Below, in pieces: positions 42,933 to 55,152 of a stretch of DNA of 64,000 bases; positions within the stretch are counted from its first letter, which is position 1; each line of letters opens with the position of its first letter. A program made the position numbers and the translations under genes. This DNA is from Iris pallida. Its lineage: Eukaryota > Streptophyta > Magnoliopsida > Asparagales > Iridaceae. The stretch covers positions 35,661,997-35,725,996 of the forward strand of contig JANAVB010015600.1 in assembly GCA_029216955.1 (NCBI GenBank). Direction: 5' to 3'. The notes beneath the pieces were generated by a model. The model made no database searches. It saw only the letters and a program-made list of their open reading frames with translations, and was not told the origin of the DNA.

Positions 42933-44053
42933 TGTAGTGTCCCGTCCCCTCCCGCTCAGCCAATCGGAGGAATCGAAACGCTAACAGCGTTCGAACTTAG
43001 CCATGCAATGGCTTGCTCGAAGACCCGCACCGGTCGAGGCGACTCCTCGTTAAGGTGGGTGGCTTTGGTGAACTTGCCTCAGCTTGGCCTTCGCACTAAT
43101 AAAATGAATGTTTTCAATGCACAAGTAGGCTTGATAATAAAATAGACGAATTCACATAGCCAAGAAAATAATTCCAAGTCGGGGCGATTGAGTTAAGAAT
43201 ATGGAAATGTTCCACGGTCGGCTTAGAAGTGTTGCACGTTGTGATATCAAAATGACACCCGATCCTTCGTTCCGTGGCTTGGGAGAAGAAAAGTTGGTTT
43301 AAGTTGCCATGAAGTTATGGACTTAGCCTAAGTCATAGGCATCGCACGTACGAATGCTTGATAAAGCATGCACGGTCCCATCGTTCTAAGGCTTGGCATA
43401 GCCTTGTCCGTCCCACGGGTTAAGTTGTTGTACGATTAGGTTTGGCAAGAGTTATGCTGGACTATTGAAGTCATAATAAGCACTGTTATGCTCTTTCTGC
43501 GATTGTCAAAGTTACTTAGTCCCATGATCTCAGGGCTCGTCATATAAAGTATGACTTGGACAATAGTGTCGCATAGAATATAAGTCGGTTTAAGGCACGA
43601 GCTACGGTCGGCACTATGAAAAGTTAGCCACAGTCTATGGCACTTAAGGAACACATTTTGTTTAAGTTAGGTAGGAAGGCTATGCGATAGTCGTTCCCTG
43701 GGTTTCAAAGAAAGGAAAGTTCATGCGACCGTTTGTCGTCGAAGCGGTCCCACATTTTAGGAGTCTCCAAGGATGCAGGTTTTGCATCGTATAGTTCTGA
43801 TGCACGTTTTGCATGATATGGTTCTGATGCACGTTTTGCTAAGTATGGTTCTGGTCGTACCTCAAAGTAGGCCATACATTTATGTGAGTCTAGGTGTTCT
43901 TGTAGGTGCGTGGTCATGGACAACTTGTCGACAAGGATTTCTTCTTCGACTGGTATTATGCCGGGGCGTCGGGGCCAGTCGACCTATGGGGAAGATGTTA
44001 TAGCAGCGCTGGATTGTACCGCATAGGTAGTCGGGGGCTTTCCATGGGGCTAG
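42933..44053 (+). repeat. 3' LTR of Element B, cut by Element C
   Basis: It starts TGTAGTGTCCCG and follows the 5' LTR (36709-37821) with several percent divergence, then stops at GCTAG where Element C begins. The missing part should follow Element C outside the window. Confidence 0.9.
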
Positions 44054-45786
44054 TGTGGTGCCCCGTCCCTACATCGTCCCCATTTTCGTCTACGGGGTGA
44101 GCGAGAAAGGAACACTGTCGCTACCGATTGAATCGGAACCGATAGATCGGGATCGGTTGAATCGGTCGAACTGGAACGATTGAATTAAGATCATTTTCTC
44201 GTTATGGAAAGGCTTCTTCGGAATCAAGTCCCATATTCAGCGGGTTGCGCATCAAGGATAGACTCTGCGGCTGAGTCGGGAGAGACCTCCCGTTGCTCAG
44301 TTTTTCATGCCGCACTTGCCCTTTGGATTTAGTTTTTCTGAATGCGTTTTCGTGAATGTTTTCGATGGTTTTCGTGGCTTGCATTTTCAAACTCGCATTT
44401 ACATATCAAACTCCTTGAATTGTGCAGTGTTCTAATCAGTTGCTTATGCGATTTCAGGTGATCGCGCAGGTGCCGTCTAGCGCAACCAATGGGTCTTTTG
44501 CCTCAAACAAACAATCAAAGTGAGTGGCTGGACCCTTCTTTTCCTTGACCTTCATCAATCTCAAATCAATCAATAGAATGCTAGTTGGTTATGTAAGTGC
44601 ACGAAAGCTTATATTTCAATGAACCGTTGTACGATTCATCACGTACGCACGCTACAGAACTATTATTCCAAGAAAATGTCGCATGCTTAATACTTTATGC
44701 CTGTTATAAAACCGAGATAAACAAAGTTTTGAATCATTGAATAACTGTCGCCATAACACGGCAAAGCAACGATGACAATGGTTATGTTACTCACGAACTA
44801 AAGATTTTACTTGAATAACTAATCTAAACTTGCATGGTCATTGGACAACTCATGCACGAGGAACAACTTCCTCGAGCGATACCCCGAGACATGGGATCGT
44901 TTCGGCCTAGCAGGAAGCAAAAGTTAGCTGAGCTCGACGAAAGCAAAATATGGTTATTCAGGGAACTTGCAGCGGGACTCGCTACTCGTGCTGAAAGGGT
45001 CGCCGTCTAACCCAACTATAGTCCAAAAATGGCTTGTCGTGCCAGTGACCTTCACATATACAAACTGCACACGTAAATTGATAACAATAGACAGGAAAGA
45101 ACATGGTAAGTCTCACATTGCACGGCACGCTCTGACGTGAGTAAGTTCTAGCGTAAATTACATTATGCCGATCCTTGCTTGTTTAAAATTTATTAGGATG
45201 GCTAGAAAAATCAAAAAATTAAGTCATAACATTTCCTGAACCAAATGAGAGTGTGGTATATAAATTAGCTACTCGCCAGTACAAAGTGTAATGTACTGAT
45301 CCTCGCTCTCCACAGGTACCCCGAACCAAGAAGGGCGTGCCACTTAATCTCAAGGCGACGCTAGTACATTTGAAGCCTCGTCCGTATGTTGAAGGCTTGT
45401 TTTGATCCTTTTGAAGACTCCACATTCAGTCCAGAAGAAATGACGTCTCGATTCCCCACGATTCCAGATCTTTGGAAAATATTTTGTTGTAAATGGGGAT
45501 GTAATGTATAGAACGACTATCTCATCAGTGTTCATTTTGTAATCGAGTTATGTTGTAGCCCGCGAGGCAAATGAATGTAACAGAGTCATGTAAATGATGT
45601 TTATTATAAATGAAACAAAAGTTCCTTCTGTTTTCAAATGTGTTCGTTCAATTTCTCTGCGTACTCTACTTGATGTTGTGTTTCGGATAACCTGATGACT
45701 ATTATGCCTTGTGCAATCGCAACTTAGGTTCGTACGGCATCACGCCTGGGGGACGACTATCGATTTCACGAAATCGGAGCGTGACA
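44054..45786 (+). repeat. 5' LTR of Element C (1733 bp)
   Basis: Starts TGTGGTGCCCCG and ends GGAGCGTGACA. It shares the U5 block GTACGGCATCACGCCT and an ATGGCTTG...TGCCAGTGACC block (about 45030) with Elements A and B. Confidence 0.93.
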
Positions 45787-45789
45787 TAA

Positions 45790-45801
45790 TGGTATCCGAG
45801 C
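45790..45801 (+). promoter_or_regulatory. Primer binding site of Element C, one mismatch
   Basis: TGGTATCCGAGC differs by one base from the tRNA-iMet complement seen in Elements A and B. Confidence 0.85.
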
Positions 45802-45929
45802 ACGGTTTTACATCCTTTGGCCTTCCGTCTAGAGTCTTAAACCTTTGACCTCGCATCGATGAGATAAGTTGTTCTATACAATGAGTCCGTAATATCTTGA
45901 GACTAATGTGTGTCTACGTATTGCAGAAG

Positions 45930-47070
45930 TGACGGAACCCGTGGCGGAAACCGCGGCCGAGCAAGAACAAATTGCTTCGAACGGTTCGAGCAGCTCGCAG
46001 GCCGGACCTTCTAACAATGCCATCGAGAGGATGATGCGCATGATGGAGGCGTAGCAGAAATAGTTCGAGACCGACATCAGCAGACGGAGACGCGACAGGC
46101 CCAATTCGAAGCTCGCTTCGATGCCCAAACCAAGATGTAACAAAAGCAGCTTGATACTCTACAGCAGATCGTCCAGACAATGGTGGCCAACGGAAACTCT
46201 GCAACTGTGCCTACTGTCACCGAGCCGACGGGTCAACCCATCGAAGTCGATCGAGAGGAGCCTGAGCGTCAACCTGCGGCACCGAGAAGTTACAACTTTG
46301 AAGTGTCAGAATTTAAGAAAGCGTGCCGCACCTCCTTCAGCGGCACTGAAGGTCCTTCTATGGCAATCGACTGGTTGGAAGAGCTGGAAGATCACTTCGA
46401 GCTCCTCAGCATTGAAGAATCCAAGCAAGTCGCCTGCGCACAACTTCAACTACGTTTGAACGCGCACGACTGGTGGGCCATGCACAAAAGAGCGATCTGA
46501 CGCGATAACAGCTCAGCGCCGATCTCTTGGGCTACGTCTCGCAAAGCCTTTGAAGTCGAGTACCTTTCCCCAGCCGTTCGTTAAGAGAAGGAAAATAAAT
46601 TCATGCAGTTGAAACAAGGGAACCGGATAGTACAACAGTATGCGACAGATTTCAACAGATTGTCCAAATTTGCTGGTGCGTTTCTTCCTACAGAGGAGTC
46701 TCGTGTGCGACGATTCGAAGTGGGTCTACGGCTCTCTATTGCTACTCATGTGGCGGTACCGGAGTATAAGACTACGGACGATGCTCTAAATCATGCTCTG
46801 CGCCTTGAGATCCAGTACCCTCCCATCGCTGCCGACGTTGTGCATCATTCCAATCACAAACGTCCTAGCTATACGGGAGGCAACAATCACGCTGAAAAGC
46901 GTTAAAACAATGGGGGCAACCAGGGACAGAACGCTAGGCCTCGTTGCACAAAATGTAATTATATCGGACACAATGCCAACGAGTGCCGTACCTTGAACAT
47001 AGATTGTCACTTTTGTGAAAAAGGGGGCACTACGCTAGAGATTGTCTTTCCCGACTGCGAAGACAGGACG
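45930..47070 (+). pseudogene. Chromovirus gag remnant of Element C
   Basis: Reading in pieces, it shows a Retrotrans_gag-type core: SYNFEVSEFKKACRTSFSG then AIDWLEELEDHFELL near 46290-46410, and KFMQLKQGNRIVQQYATDFN near 46590-46650. These are broken by stops near 46061, 46498 and 46580. A CX2CX4HX4C knuckle at 46945-46986 is intact; a second, starting C-H-F-C near 47005, is shifted out of frame by extra bases in a G run. Confidence 0.85.
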
Positions 47071-47180
47071 CTCCGCCGCAACCAAATCATTAAAATCGAG
47101 GCCTAGCTCCTCGAGCTCCTCAACATGTACAACAAAATATCCAGGATCATCGTCCTAATGCTCAAGGGCGCGTCTACGCC

Positions 47181-47438
47181 ATGACTCGAGACGAGGCATT
47201 CGCCTCAGATACAGTCGTGACAGGTATACTGCTTTTTAATAATAAACCTGCTCGTGTACTGTTTGATTCAGGTGCCACGCATAGTTTTATATCGACGGAC
47301 TTTACCGTCGAGCACGAAATTTTCGTCACACCGTTAAGCCTTGATCTTAGCGTTCACATACCGTCGGGCACGTCACTACTCGCAAACTTAGCCTACACAG
47401 ACGGAATCATCTGTATAGGGGGAAAAGGTCTATCTTGA
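47181..47438 (+). pseudogene. Chromovirus aspartic protease remnant
   Basis: Contains LFDSGATHSFIS with the catalytic DSGA at 47264, the RVP_2-type protease of plant gypsy elements. The frame is lost at 47438 and picks up as NIILGMDWL near 47470, the expected end of the protease domain. Confidence 0.88.
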
Positions 47439-47481
47439 TACGATAGTTTTAGACATTAAGGACTACAACATCATTCTAGGA

Positions 47482-49066
47482 ATGGATTGGCTCGGCCCTT
47501 GCAACGCCACCATTGACTGCGCAGGAAAGAAGGTCACCTTTCGCATACCTGGAGTGCCCGAATTCTGCTACTCATGTGGTGAAGCATCGTCGACCTGTAT
47601 GGTGATCTCGGCAATTTCTGCTCGGAGGATGCTGCATTCAGGATGTGAAGGCTACTTGGCGTTCGTTCGAGACACGCGACAGGATGGTGCAAACGCGGAT
47701 CAGACCGACGTTGTGGCAGAATTCCCCGACGTGTTTCCGGACGAGCTACCCGAAATGCCACCCGACCGAGAAATCGAGTTCAACATTGACACATTCCCTG
47801 ATACCCGACCGATTTCTAAGGTCCCGTACAGAATGGCACCTGCAGAACTAAAAAAGCTCAAGGTCCAATTGCGAGAGTTGCTCGACAGGAGATTCATTCG
47901 TCCTAGTGTCTCGCCATGGGGAGCGCTCGTGTTGTTTGTGAAAAAAGGATGGGTCAATGCGTCTGTGCGTCGATTTTCGTGAGCTGAACAAAGCCACCGT
48001 CCGGAACAAGTATTGCCCCGCATAGACGATTTATTCGATCAGTTGCAAGGTGCCTCGGTATTTTCGAAGATCGACCTCCGCTCAGGCTATCATCAACTCA
48101 ATATCAAGTTAGACGACGTGCCAAAGTCAGCCTTCCGCACTCGTTCCACTACGAGTTCTTTGCAATGCCATTCGACTAACAAATGCTCCTGCCGCCTTCA
48201 TGGATCTAATGAATCGGGTGTTTCGTCCGTTCCTTGACAAGTTCGTGGTAGTCTTCATAGACGATATCCTCGTCTACTCGAAGGATCGAGCGCAACACGC
48301 AGAACATCTGCGGACCGTACTCCAGACCTTCGGAGATAATCAGTTATTTGCAAAGAGGAGCAAGTGCGAATTTTGGCTGAGTAGCGTATCCTTTCTTGGA
48401 CACATCATTTCATCCGAAGGTATTGTAGTCGACCCAAAGAAAGTTGAAGCTGTTGCTGATGGGCCTGCATTAGCTAGTGAGATTCGAAGTTTCCTTGGTT
48501 TGAAGGGATACTATAGACGCTTCGTGAAAGATTTTACGAAGATTGCATCGCCATTGACTCGCCTCACTCAAAAGGGAGTCGTGTATGAGTGGTCGAACGA
48601 CTGTGAAGCTTCCTTTCAGGAGCTGAAGCAGCGGCTCATTTCGGTCCCTATACTCGCACTTCCGGATGGGGTAGAGGGTTTTTAAATATTCAGCGATGCT
48701 TCAGGCCAGGGCTTGGGATGTGTGCTCATGCAGTGAGACAAGGTGATCTCTTTCGCCTCCAGACAGTTGAAGCCGCACGAGAAGAACTATCCTACGCACG
48801 ACTTGGAGTTAGTGACGATTGTGTTCGTGTTAAAATTGTGGCACCACTATCTTTATGGCATGGCGTGCGCGATCGATACCAATCACAAAAGCCTCAAGTA
48901 TCTCTTCACTCAGAAGGAGCTGAACTTACGACAGCGACGTTGGCTAGAACTGATCAAAGACTATGACTTGACGATCGACTATACGCCGGACAAGGGAAAT
49001 ATTATGGCAGACGCTCTGAGTCGTAAATATCTTGCCTCATTGTGCGTCAACAGCAGACTACTATAG
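47482..49066 (+). pseudogene. Chromovirus RT and RNase H remnant
   Basis: Four broken frames in domain order: protease end to RT start (47482-47982, with YRMAPAELKKLKVQLRELL), RT palm (48013-48237, [11 protein letters not shown]), RT catalytic IDD (48253-48264, in FIDDILVYS) through [16 protein letters not shown] (48200-48685), and RNase H (48743-49066, with [18 protein letters not shown]). At least three frameshifts or stops separate them, so no functional enzyme is encoded. Confidence 0.9.
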
Positions 49067-49289
49067 GACCTTGAAGAGATGGGCATCGACCTTCGAGTTC
49101 GATTCAGAGATGTGCAGTTGGCGTAATTACAGTTAGAGCCGAGCTTGCGAGATCAAAACCGCTTAAAAGGACGATCCGTACCTGAAGAGAGAGCTAATTT
49201 CAACAGGTACGGTGACCGACTTTGCGGAAGATGACACCGGCGTGCTACGATTGAAAGGCCGACTATGCGTTCCGGACGACCTAGAACTT

Positions 49290-49910
49290 AGAAAGGAGAT
49301 ATTAACGGAGGCGCATTATGCGAAATATACCATGCATCCTGGCAGCACTAAGATGTACAAGGACCTCCGCACGACCTTCTGGTGACACGGAATAAAGAGA
49401 GATGTGGCGCTCTTCGTGTCGCAATGCATGGCCTGTCAGCAGGTAAAAGCTGAGCATTAGAGACCGGGTGGAGAGATGCAAAACCTTGCCATTCCAGAAT
49501 GAAAATATGATCACATCACTATGGACTTTGTTGTTGGCCTGCCAAAGATGCTACGAGGGAACGATGCCGTCTGGGTTAACGTTGATCGGTTAACCAAGTC
49601 AGCGCACTATTGCCATTAAAGTCACTTGGAGCGTCGATCGTCTTGCTCAGATCTATCTTGATGAAATAGTTCGGTTGCACGGGATACTGGTATTCATCGT
49701 CTCAGATCGGGATGAGCGGTTCGTATCATGCTTCTGGTGTAGTCTTCAATCAGCAATGGCGACCAAGTTGAAGTTTCGCTCAGCTTACCATCCTCAGACC
49801 GACGGCCAAACAGAACGGGTGAACCAGATTCTCGAAGACATGTTACGCCTCTGTGCAATCGACTTGAAGTCAAGCTGGGAGGTTCGTCTACCATTAGCCG
49901 AATTTGCATA
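49290..49910 (+). pseudogene. Chromovirus integrase, N-terminal and core parts, cut by Element D
   Basis: An HHCC zinc-binding start (A-H-Y...M-H-P near 49313-49340, C-M-A-C near 49424) is followed by the core with D near 49519 (MDFVVGLP), D near 49700 (SDRDERF) and E near 49811 (TDGQTERVNQ). Several stops interrupt it. The core is cut after AEFAY at 49910, where TSD GCATA and Element D begin. The remainder continues at 61764. Confidence 0.88.
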
Positions 49911-51362
49911 TGTCACGACTCGCACCCAGTGTAAGGGCACGAGAAGTGACTAACGCCCAGCCTACGCCGCAGTGTCGGCGGTAGAACGCTGTCCTGAGTC
50001 ACAATATCTAACACAGTCTAATATAAGCTCCGAATGGAGAGTAAATAATAAATACTAAGATGTAATAGAAGAATGAATCTCCAGAGAGTCACAACATAAA
50101 ATAATAAGTGTAAACCACCAGAATAAGTCTCAATTACAACTCATAAAGTCTCAAATAGAAAGACAAATGAAGTACTAAGTCACAGCTAGACTACGGACAA
50201 GTCCTCAGCGACTGTGGGATCCTCCTGAGGGTCCACGTCGCCAGTGTCATCTAAGCCAATGCCATAATAAGTAGGGCAGTACTCCTCATCATCACCTGTA
50301 AAATTTTCAACATGCCCAGTCAGGACGGAACGAGCACATATCTCTCACAACAGTTCATAACAGGAATGGACATATAAAGCAAGCTATAGAAAACTATACA
50401 TGAATCGCTGTAAAGAAAGTCAACAAGAGAGAGAGACTATAAAATGAGATATAATATGATAAATAGAGAAATGTAACCTTTTACGTGATTCAGAGCATGA
50501 ATTGGTTATGTAAACGGTCTGGGTTGCACATGGATACAGCTATGGAGTGCACATGGATACCTACTGGGGATAATGATCACATAACCAACTACACTCTCCC
50601 TGCCCCCAATCAATACACAAGGATCAATGCATGTTATGTTATTGCACATGGATAACAACTACTGTATACATAGAGCTCATATGGTCATGAGTGTACATGA
50701 ATAACATATGAGTGCACATGGATAAATATGAATACATGGAGTACATGATGGCCATGATAAAGTACATGAACATGACATACCCGATGTATCCGAGAGGATA
50801 ACATCGCATGAAAAGATCCAGAGGGTACTAATCCGTGTGAACATCGTGTCAGCATCAAGTATACTAGTCTATAACAAGAGAACATATCCAAAGAAGTATG
50901 AAAAGATCAGAGAATGTACTCGCCTGGCAAATCGAACTGCTGATGATGAGGTGTAACTAAACTGGGGCAATGTAAACCTATTTAAAATACACACATGTCA
51001 CAACCAAGTCTACAATATCAAGAGAAATAGCTACAATGCAAGACTACATGCTTCTAGGTCCATTTTGGTCAAAGTCAACCCTCGGTCAACTCTGGTCAAC
51101 CCTGGTCAACATTGGTCAAACCTGGTCAAACCTGGGTCAACTAGTCCGTCTACTAATTTCTAGGTCATACACAAAATTCTAGGTCATTTGGAGTTCATTT
51201 GAGTTGAATTGGATCAAGTTTGACTCGAAGTTGACTTTTGTCAATTTGGTCAACTTGTCGGCCAATTCGACTAAACTAAGCTTGAAATGACAAACCAAAT
51301 CTGTCCTAGGGCTCCTATAGTCATATACACAACAACAATCTAATCTAAGAGAATTAACAAGC

Positions 51363-51405
<43 letters not shown>

Positions 51406-51549
51406 GGTATATACACACGTGTATATACAATACAAACAAAACCCAAATCTAACAAAAAGTGGTGTGTGCGTGTGTATGTACTGGTGCTTACCGAAATAGG
51501 ATAAAATCTGAGATTAAAAAAAACAGTAAAATGCAACCATGGAATTACT

Positions 51550-51623
<74 letters not shown>

Positions 51624-51633
51624 TCTTACTTTG

Positions 51634-51714
<81 letters not shown>

Positions 51715-51720
51715 AAAAAA

Positions 51721-51790
<70 letters not shown>

Positions 51791-51904
51791 AACGTTTAAA
51801 TGGAAAGATACGCAATGATGCGAGATAAATAAAGAGTTTAAAATCTGGAAATATATCTCCCTCGACCCATTCGCGACATATACATTAGGAATGGGTTTCC
51901 ATGG

Positions 51905-51977
<73 letters not shown>

Positions 51978-53986
51978 AATATATGCATAAATCTATATAG
52001 AAACACTTATATTCATAAATGATGGAAAAATTATGAAACAAAGCCAAAGGTTGGTTCCCACGAATCCAAAATCTCATATAAGTCCTGTAAACTCAGATTT
52101 AGAAGCTAAGAAGCTGAAAAAATCAGAATATCATATTAATTCAAAAATCGAAAACTAAAGAAAAACAACCCAATTCACACAACGACCCAAAATCCAAAAT
52201 ACACCAAACGAACCCGCGAAACTTGGCATACACGTTGGCCTCGACCCACGTGATGCATTCGTATACTCTCGGGTTCGAAATCGTGTCCGTGTCGTGTCCA
52301 CAGAACGCGTATCGAAATTTCTCGATACCGCGTGGTACGCGTGCGTTCTCGCTCGTTTGAGCGCCGCACACGCAACGAAACGCCCCGTGCTTGTGCACAT
52401 AGATGGGGGGGTCTTGGGGTAGGTCTAGGACACGGTGACATGGCGACATGATGCGCCAAAGCGACGCACGCAGCCCCCGCACCCGCGCGGCCTGCTGCAT
52501 GTTCGCGCGCCCGCTCGCCCTCGTGCGCGTGGTTCCGGCCTCGCTGCTCGCTTGCCGGGCCATGCCGCGACTCGGGATTCGTCCTACGGGTCGTCTAGGT
52601 ATAGTTCGACATGTTTGGGATCCTGGAACGGGTCTTCTTTGCGTCGTGTGCGCGCACGAAGTCCGTTTCCGCGACAAAAACGACAGGCTGAATGCACAGT
52701 GGCTGAGCGGTGCACGCGCGATATCTCTGCGCTCGCTCAACGAGAAGTCGTGAAATTTTACGAGCATGAGGGCAGAGGTTGCCCCCACATGCTCACAAAT
52801 TTTCATGCAAAAATACTCTCTGTGCATCGCACAATCACACGCGGACAGCAGGGCACGCACGGCCTCGTACACGGGATCTGTGCACGTGCGTCCGTTGCCC
52901 GAAACGCCGCTGAAACGATGTCAAACCCAAAACCGTCTTCACGAAAGTTTATCAAAATCATATTATCTAAACATCCATGAAGTCGGAAACGAAAAACAAC
53001 AACTTTCTATCCTAAGCGGCATTTCGTCGAACACGTGCCGTAAGGGACCGACACGGGCTCGATACCTCCATCAAACGGAGTCAAAATTCCACCAAATTTC
53101 GTGGGCAAGGCTAGGGTACCTATATGGATGCAAAAATGAAGAAAAAACCAGATTTGCAATGGTAGATTAGGGTTTACCTATTGAGTGTCAAAACTCAATG
53201 AACGGGGCTCCTCGGTTGTCGTGTCGACCGATTTCCCTCCAGCAAAAACCTCCATCTCCACTCTAGAAGTGCTCCAGCAGATCCTACTATCCTCGACGAG
53301 CGCAACGGAGTTCGTTTGGGAAGAAACAGACTCCGGATGAAGGAATTATGAGTTTTGGAGAGGTGGATCTTTTAGGGTTTCTTGGTGGAGGCTCAAAATT
53401 TCACAAATGATGAAAAGGGGAGGGGGTGCTGCTGTGTTGGGCGGCCAAGGGGGTCTCTAGGGGTTAGGGTTTCACTTGGGCCAACTCTTTCTCAAGTAGA
53501 AATGGGCCCAAGTCAAAAAGGTTAAAAGCTAGCATGCAAAAAGGCTAAATTAAATCAATTAAAGCCTTAAAATAATCTAATGCATAAAAATAAATTCTAA
53601 AAATAAAAATAATAATTCTAAGGCATGGTTAGTCCCTATATAATGTCCACTAAGGTTAAACCGGTTGCTAGCACAACACAAGTCAACATATCTAGAAAAT
53701 CACAAAAGGCCAAAATAGCTAAAAGACTAAAATCATCTAAACAACTCCAAAAATAGAGATTAAATCTAGATAAATTTTTAAAAACAAAATATGAATTTTA
53801 ATTACATTATTAGGCTTCCAGTGAAGGTTGACTAAGGTCAACTACCAAGTCACCAGTCTACAATCAATCAAATCACACTGCAATCAATCTAATTAATAAA
53901 TAGATAAAAATTCAAATAAAAATCATAAAAATTCAAATAAATCACAATTACTAAAATATCCTTGAAATTGAAAAGTGAGTGTGACA
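49911..53986 (-). repeat. 3' LTR of Element D (4.08 kb; minus orientation)
   Basis: It contains CACATGGATA repeats (50520-50730), a GGTCAACCCTGGTCAAC cluster (51060-51140), five long TA microsatellites between 51366 and 51973, and a GC-rich block (52200-52900) inside an AT-rich LTR. Frames on either strand through the GC-rich block (for example 52435-52980 + and 52141-52872 -) match no family. Confidence 0.92.
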
Positions 53987-54329
53987 AATCTACCATTCTT
54001 AAAATAATTTCGTCCTCGAAATTAAAATGATCATACTCCTTCTAGGTCAAATCTCCAACAATCATGGTCTTAAGAAAACTTATCTAAATCATGTAGTTGG
54101 AAAGATATCATACATGATTATGGCAGGTAATCAGTCTGGGGTCTCATCTAGCCACTAAAGTCATACTAGATCAAAAGTAGTCATAAGATATCAAGCATAC
54201 AAACATTATGGTAGGGTACAGTAATCATCAAGATAGGATAAGGTATGAGTCAAGAACTCACCTCTACTAGGTCTGGTAGCTGGAACTCTCTCCCGGAGGT
54301 AGGCCTCGACTAGGGGCAAGTGTAGTAGG

Positions 54330-54884
54330 ACAGTTTCGTATCTTGTGTGCAGCTGATCCACAAAATAGGCATAATCCTAGTCACTTTCTACAGTCCTTCT
54401 ATACGTGCCCAAGCTTCTTACAGAAGGCACAGGTAGGCACCCACTCAACTGGTCTCTGCTGGACATGAATCTGAACTGGATAGACTGATCTAGGCTGAAA
54501 GCCTGGGTACTCCTGAGGCTCTGGGTATAAACTGCTCCTCGCTCTCTTGGGACTAGGCTCCTCCCTCGAATGCATGTAATCCCACAACAGTTGAAAACTG
54601 AGACTCTGCTCTCTCATAAGCTTGGCCTGAAGTCTCTGTACCTCCTGCACATCCTGAAGGAGTCTGTGAATATGAGCTCCATCAGGAATGTCATGGGATA
54701 CCACTCCAGGAGGCAAAGGAAGGCCCTCAGTCTCCGGCTGAACTGCAGCCCTCTCCTGAAGGATAGGAGATGGAGGAAAATTCTTCGATGAGGCTACTAA
54801 CACCTCCTGAGCAATAGAAGGGGAAAGTACAATCTCGGTCTCATCCAGAATTGCAGCTGTGCACTGGGGACAGACTCTGGTCAT
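54330..54884 (-). pseudogene. Gag fragment of Element D with two zinc knuckles
   Basis: On the minus strand, 161 codons open from 54884 contain a likely coiled segment (HRLLQDVQEVQRLQAKLMRE) and end within a CX2CX4HX4C knuckle (54390-54431), which is cut by a TAG at 54399-54401. In the same frame a TGA lies at 54381-54383, and a second, complete knuckle (C-L-F-C...H...C) spans 54330-54371. Tandem knuckles are typical of plant chromovirus gag. No protease or pol follows. Confidence 0.75.
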
Positions 54885-55075
54885 GGGTGCTATTCTGGAA
54901 AAGATAAGAAAAAAATAAATAAATCATCGGCTGTAAGGCAGTCTATCATCCTATATGAAAACTGGTGATTATAAAAACAACTGAAATTAAATATAAAGCA
55001 TTACTATTTTAAAGATGAAAAAAAAATTGAAAGTTTAAAGCACGACTGTCAATAACACTGAAATCCAAGCACACA

Positions 55076-55152
<77 letters not shown>

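Larger units (their letters stand above)
36709..44053 (+). mobile_element. Element B: non-autonomous LTR element, host of the nested insertions
   Basis: 5' LTR 36709-39068 (about 2.36 kb, starts TGTAGTGCCCCG), primer site TGGTATCAGAGC (39072-39083), internal non-coding DNA (39084-42932) and the first 1121 bp of the 3' LTR (42933-44053). The 3' LTR is then cut by Element C after GCTAG; the matching point in the 5' LTR is about 37821, and the remainder must lie beyond the window. No protein domain belongs to B itself. It shares LTR ends and internal blocks with Element A. Confidence 0.88.

Noticed and set aside
51459..52006. Ile/Tyr repeat proteins
   Set aside because: They are translations of TA microsatellites.
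52435..52980. 181-codon frame present in both Element D LTRs (also 60231-60776)
   Set aside because: It is antisense to the element, and many of its differences between the LTRs change amino acids, which does not suggest selection on a protein. It lies in a GC-rich block where long frames are expected by chance.
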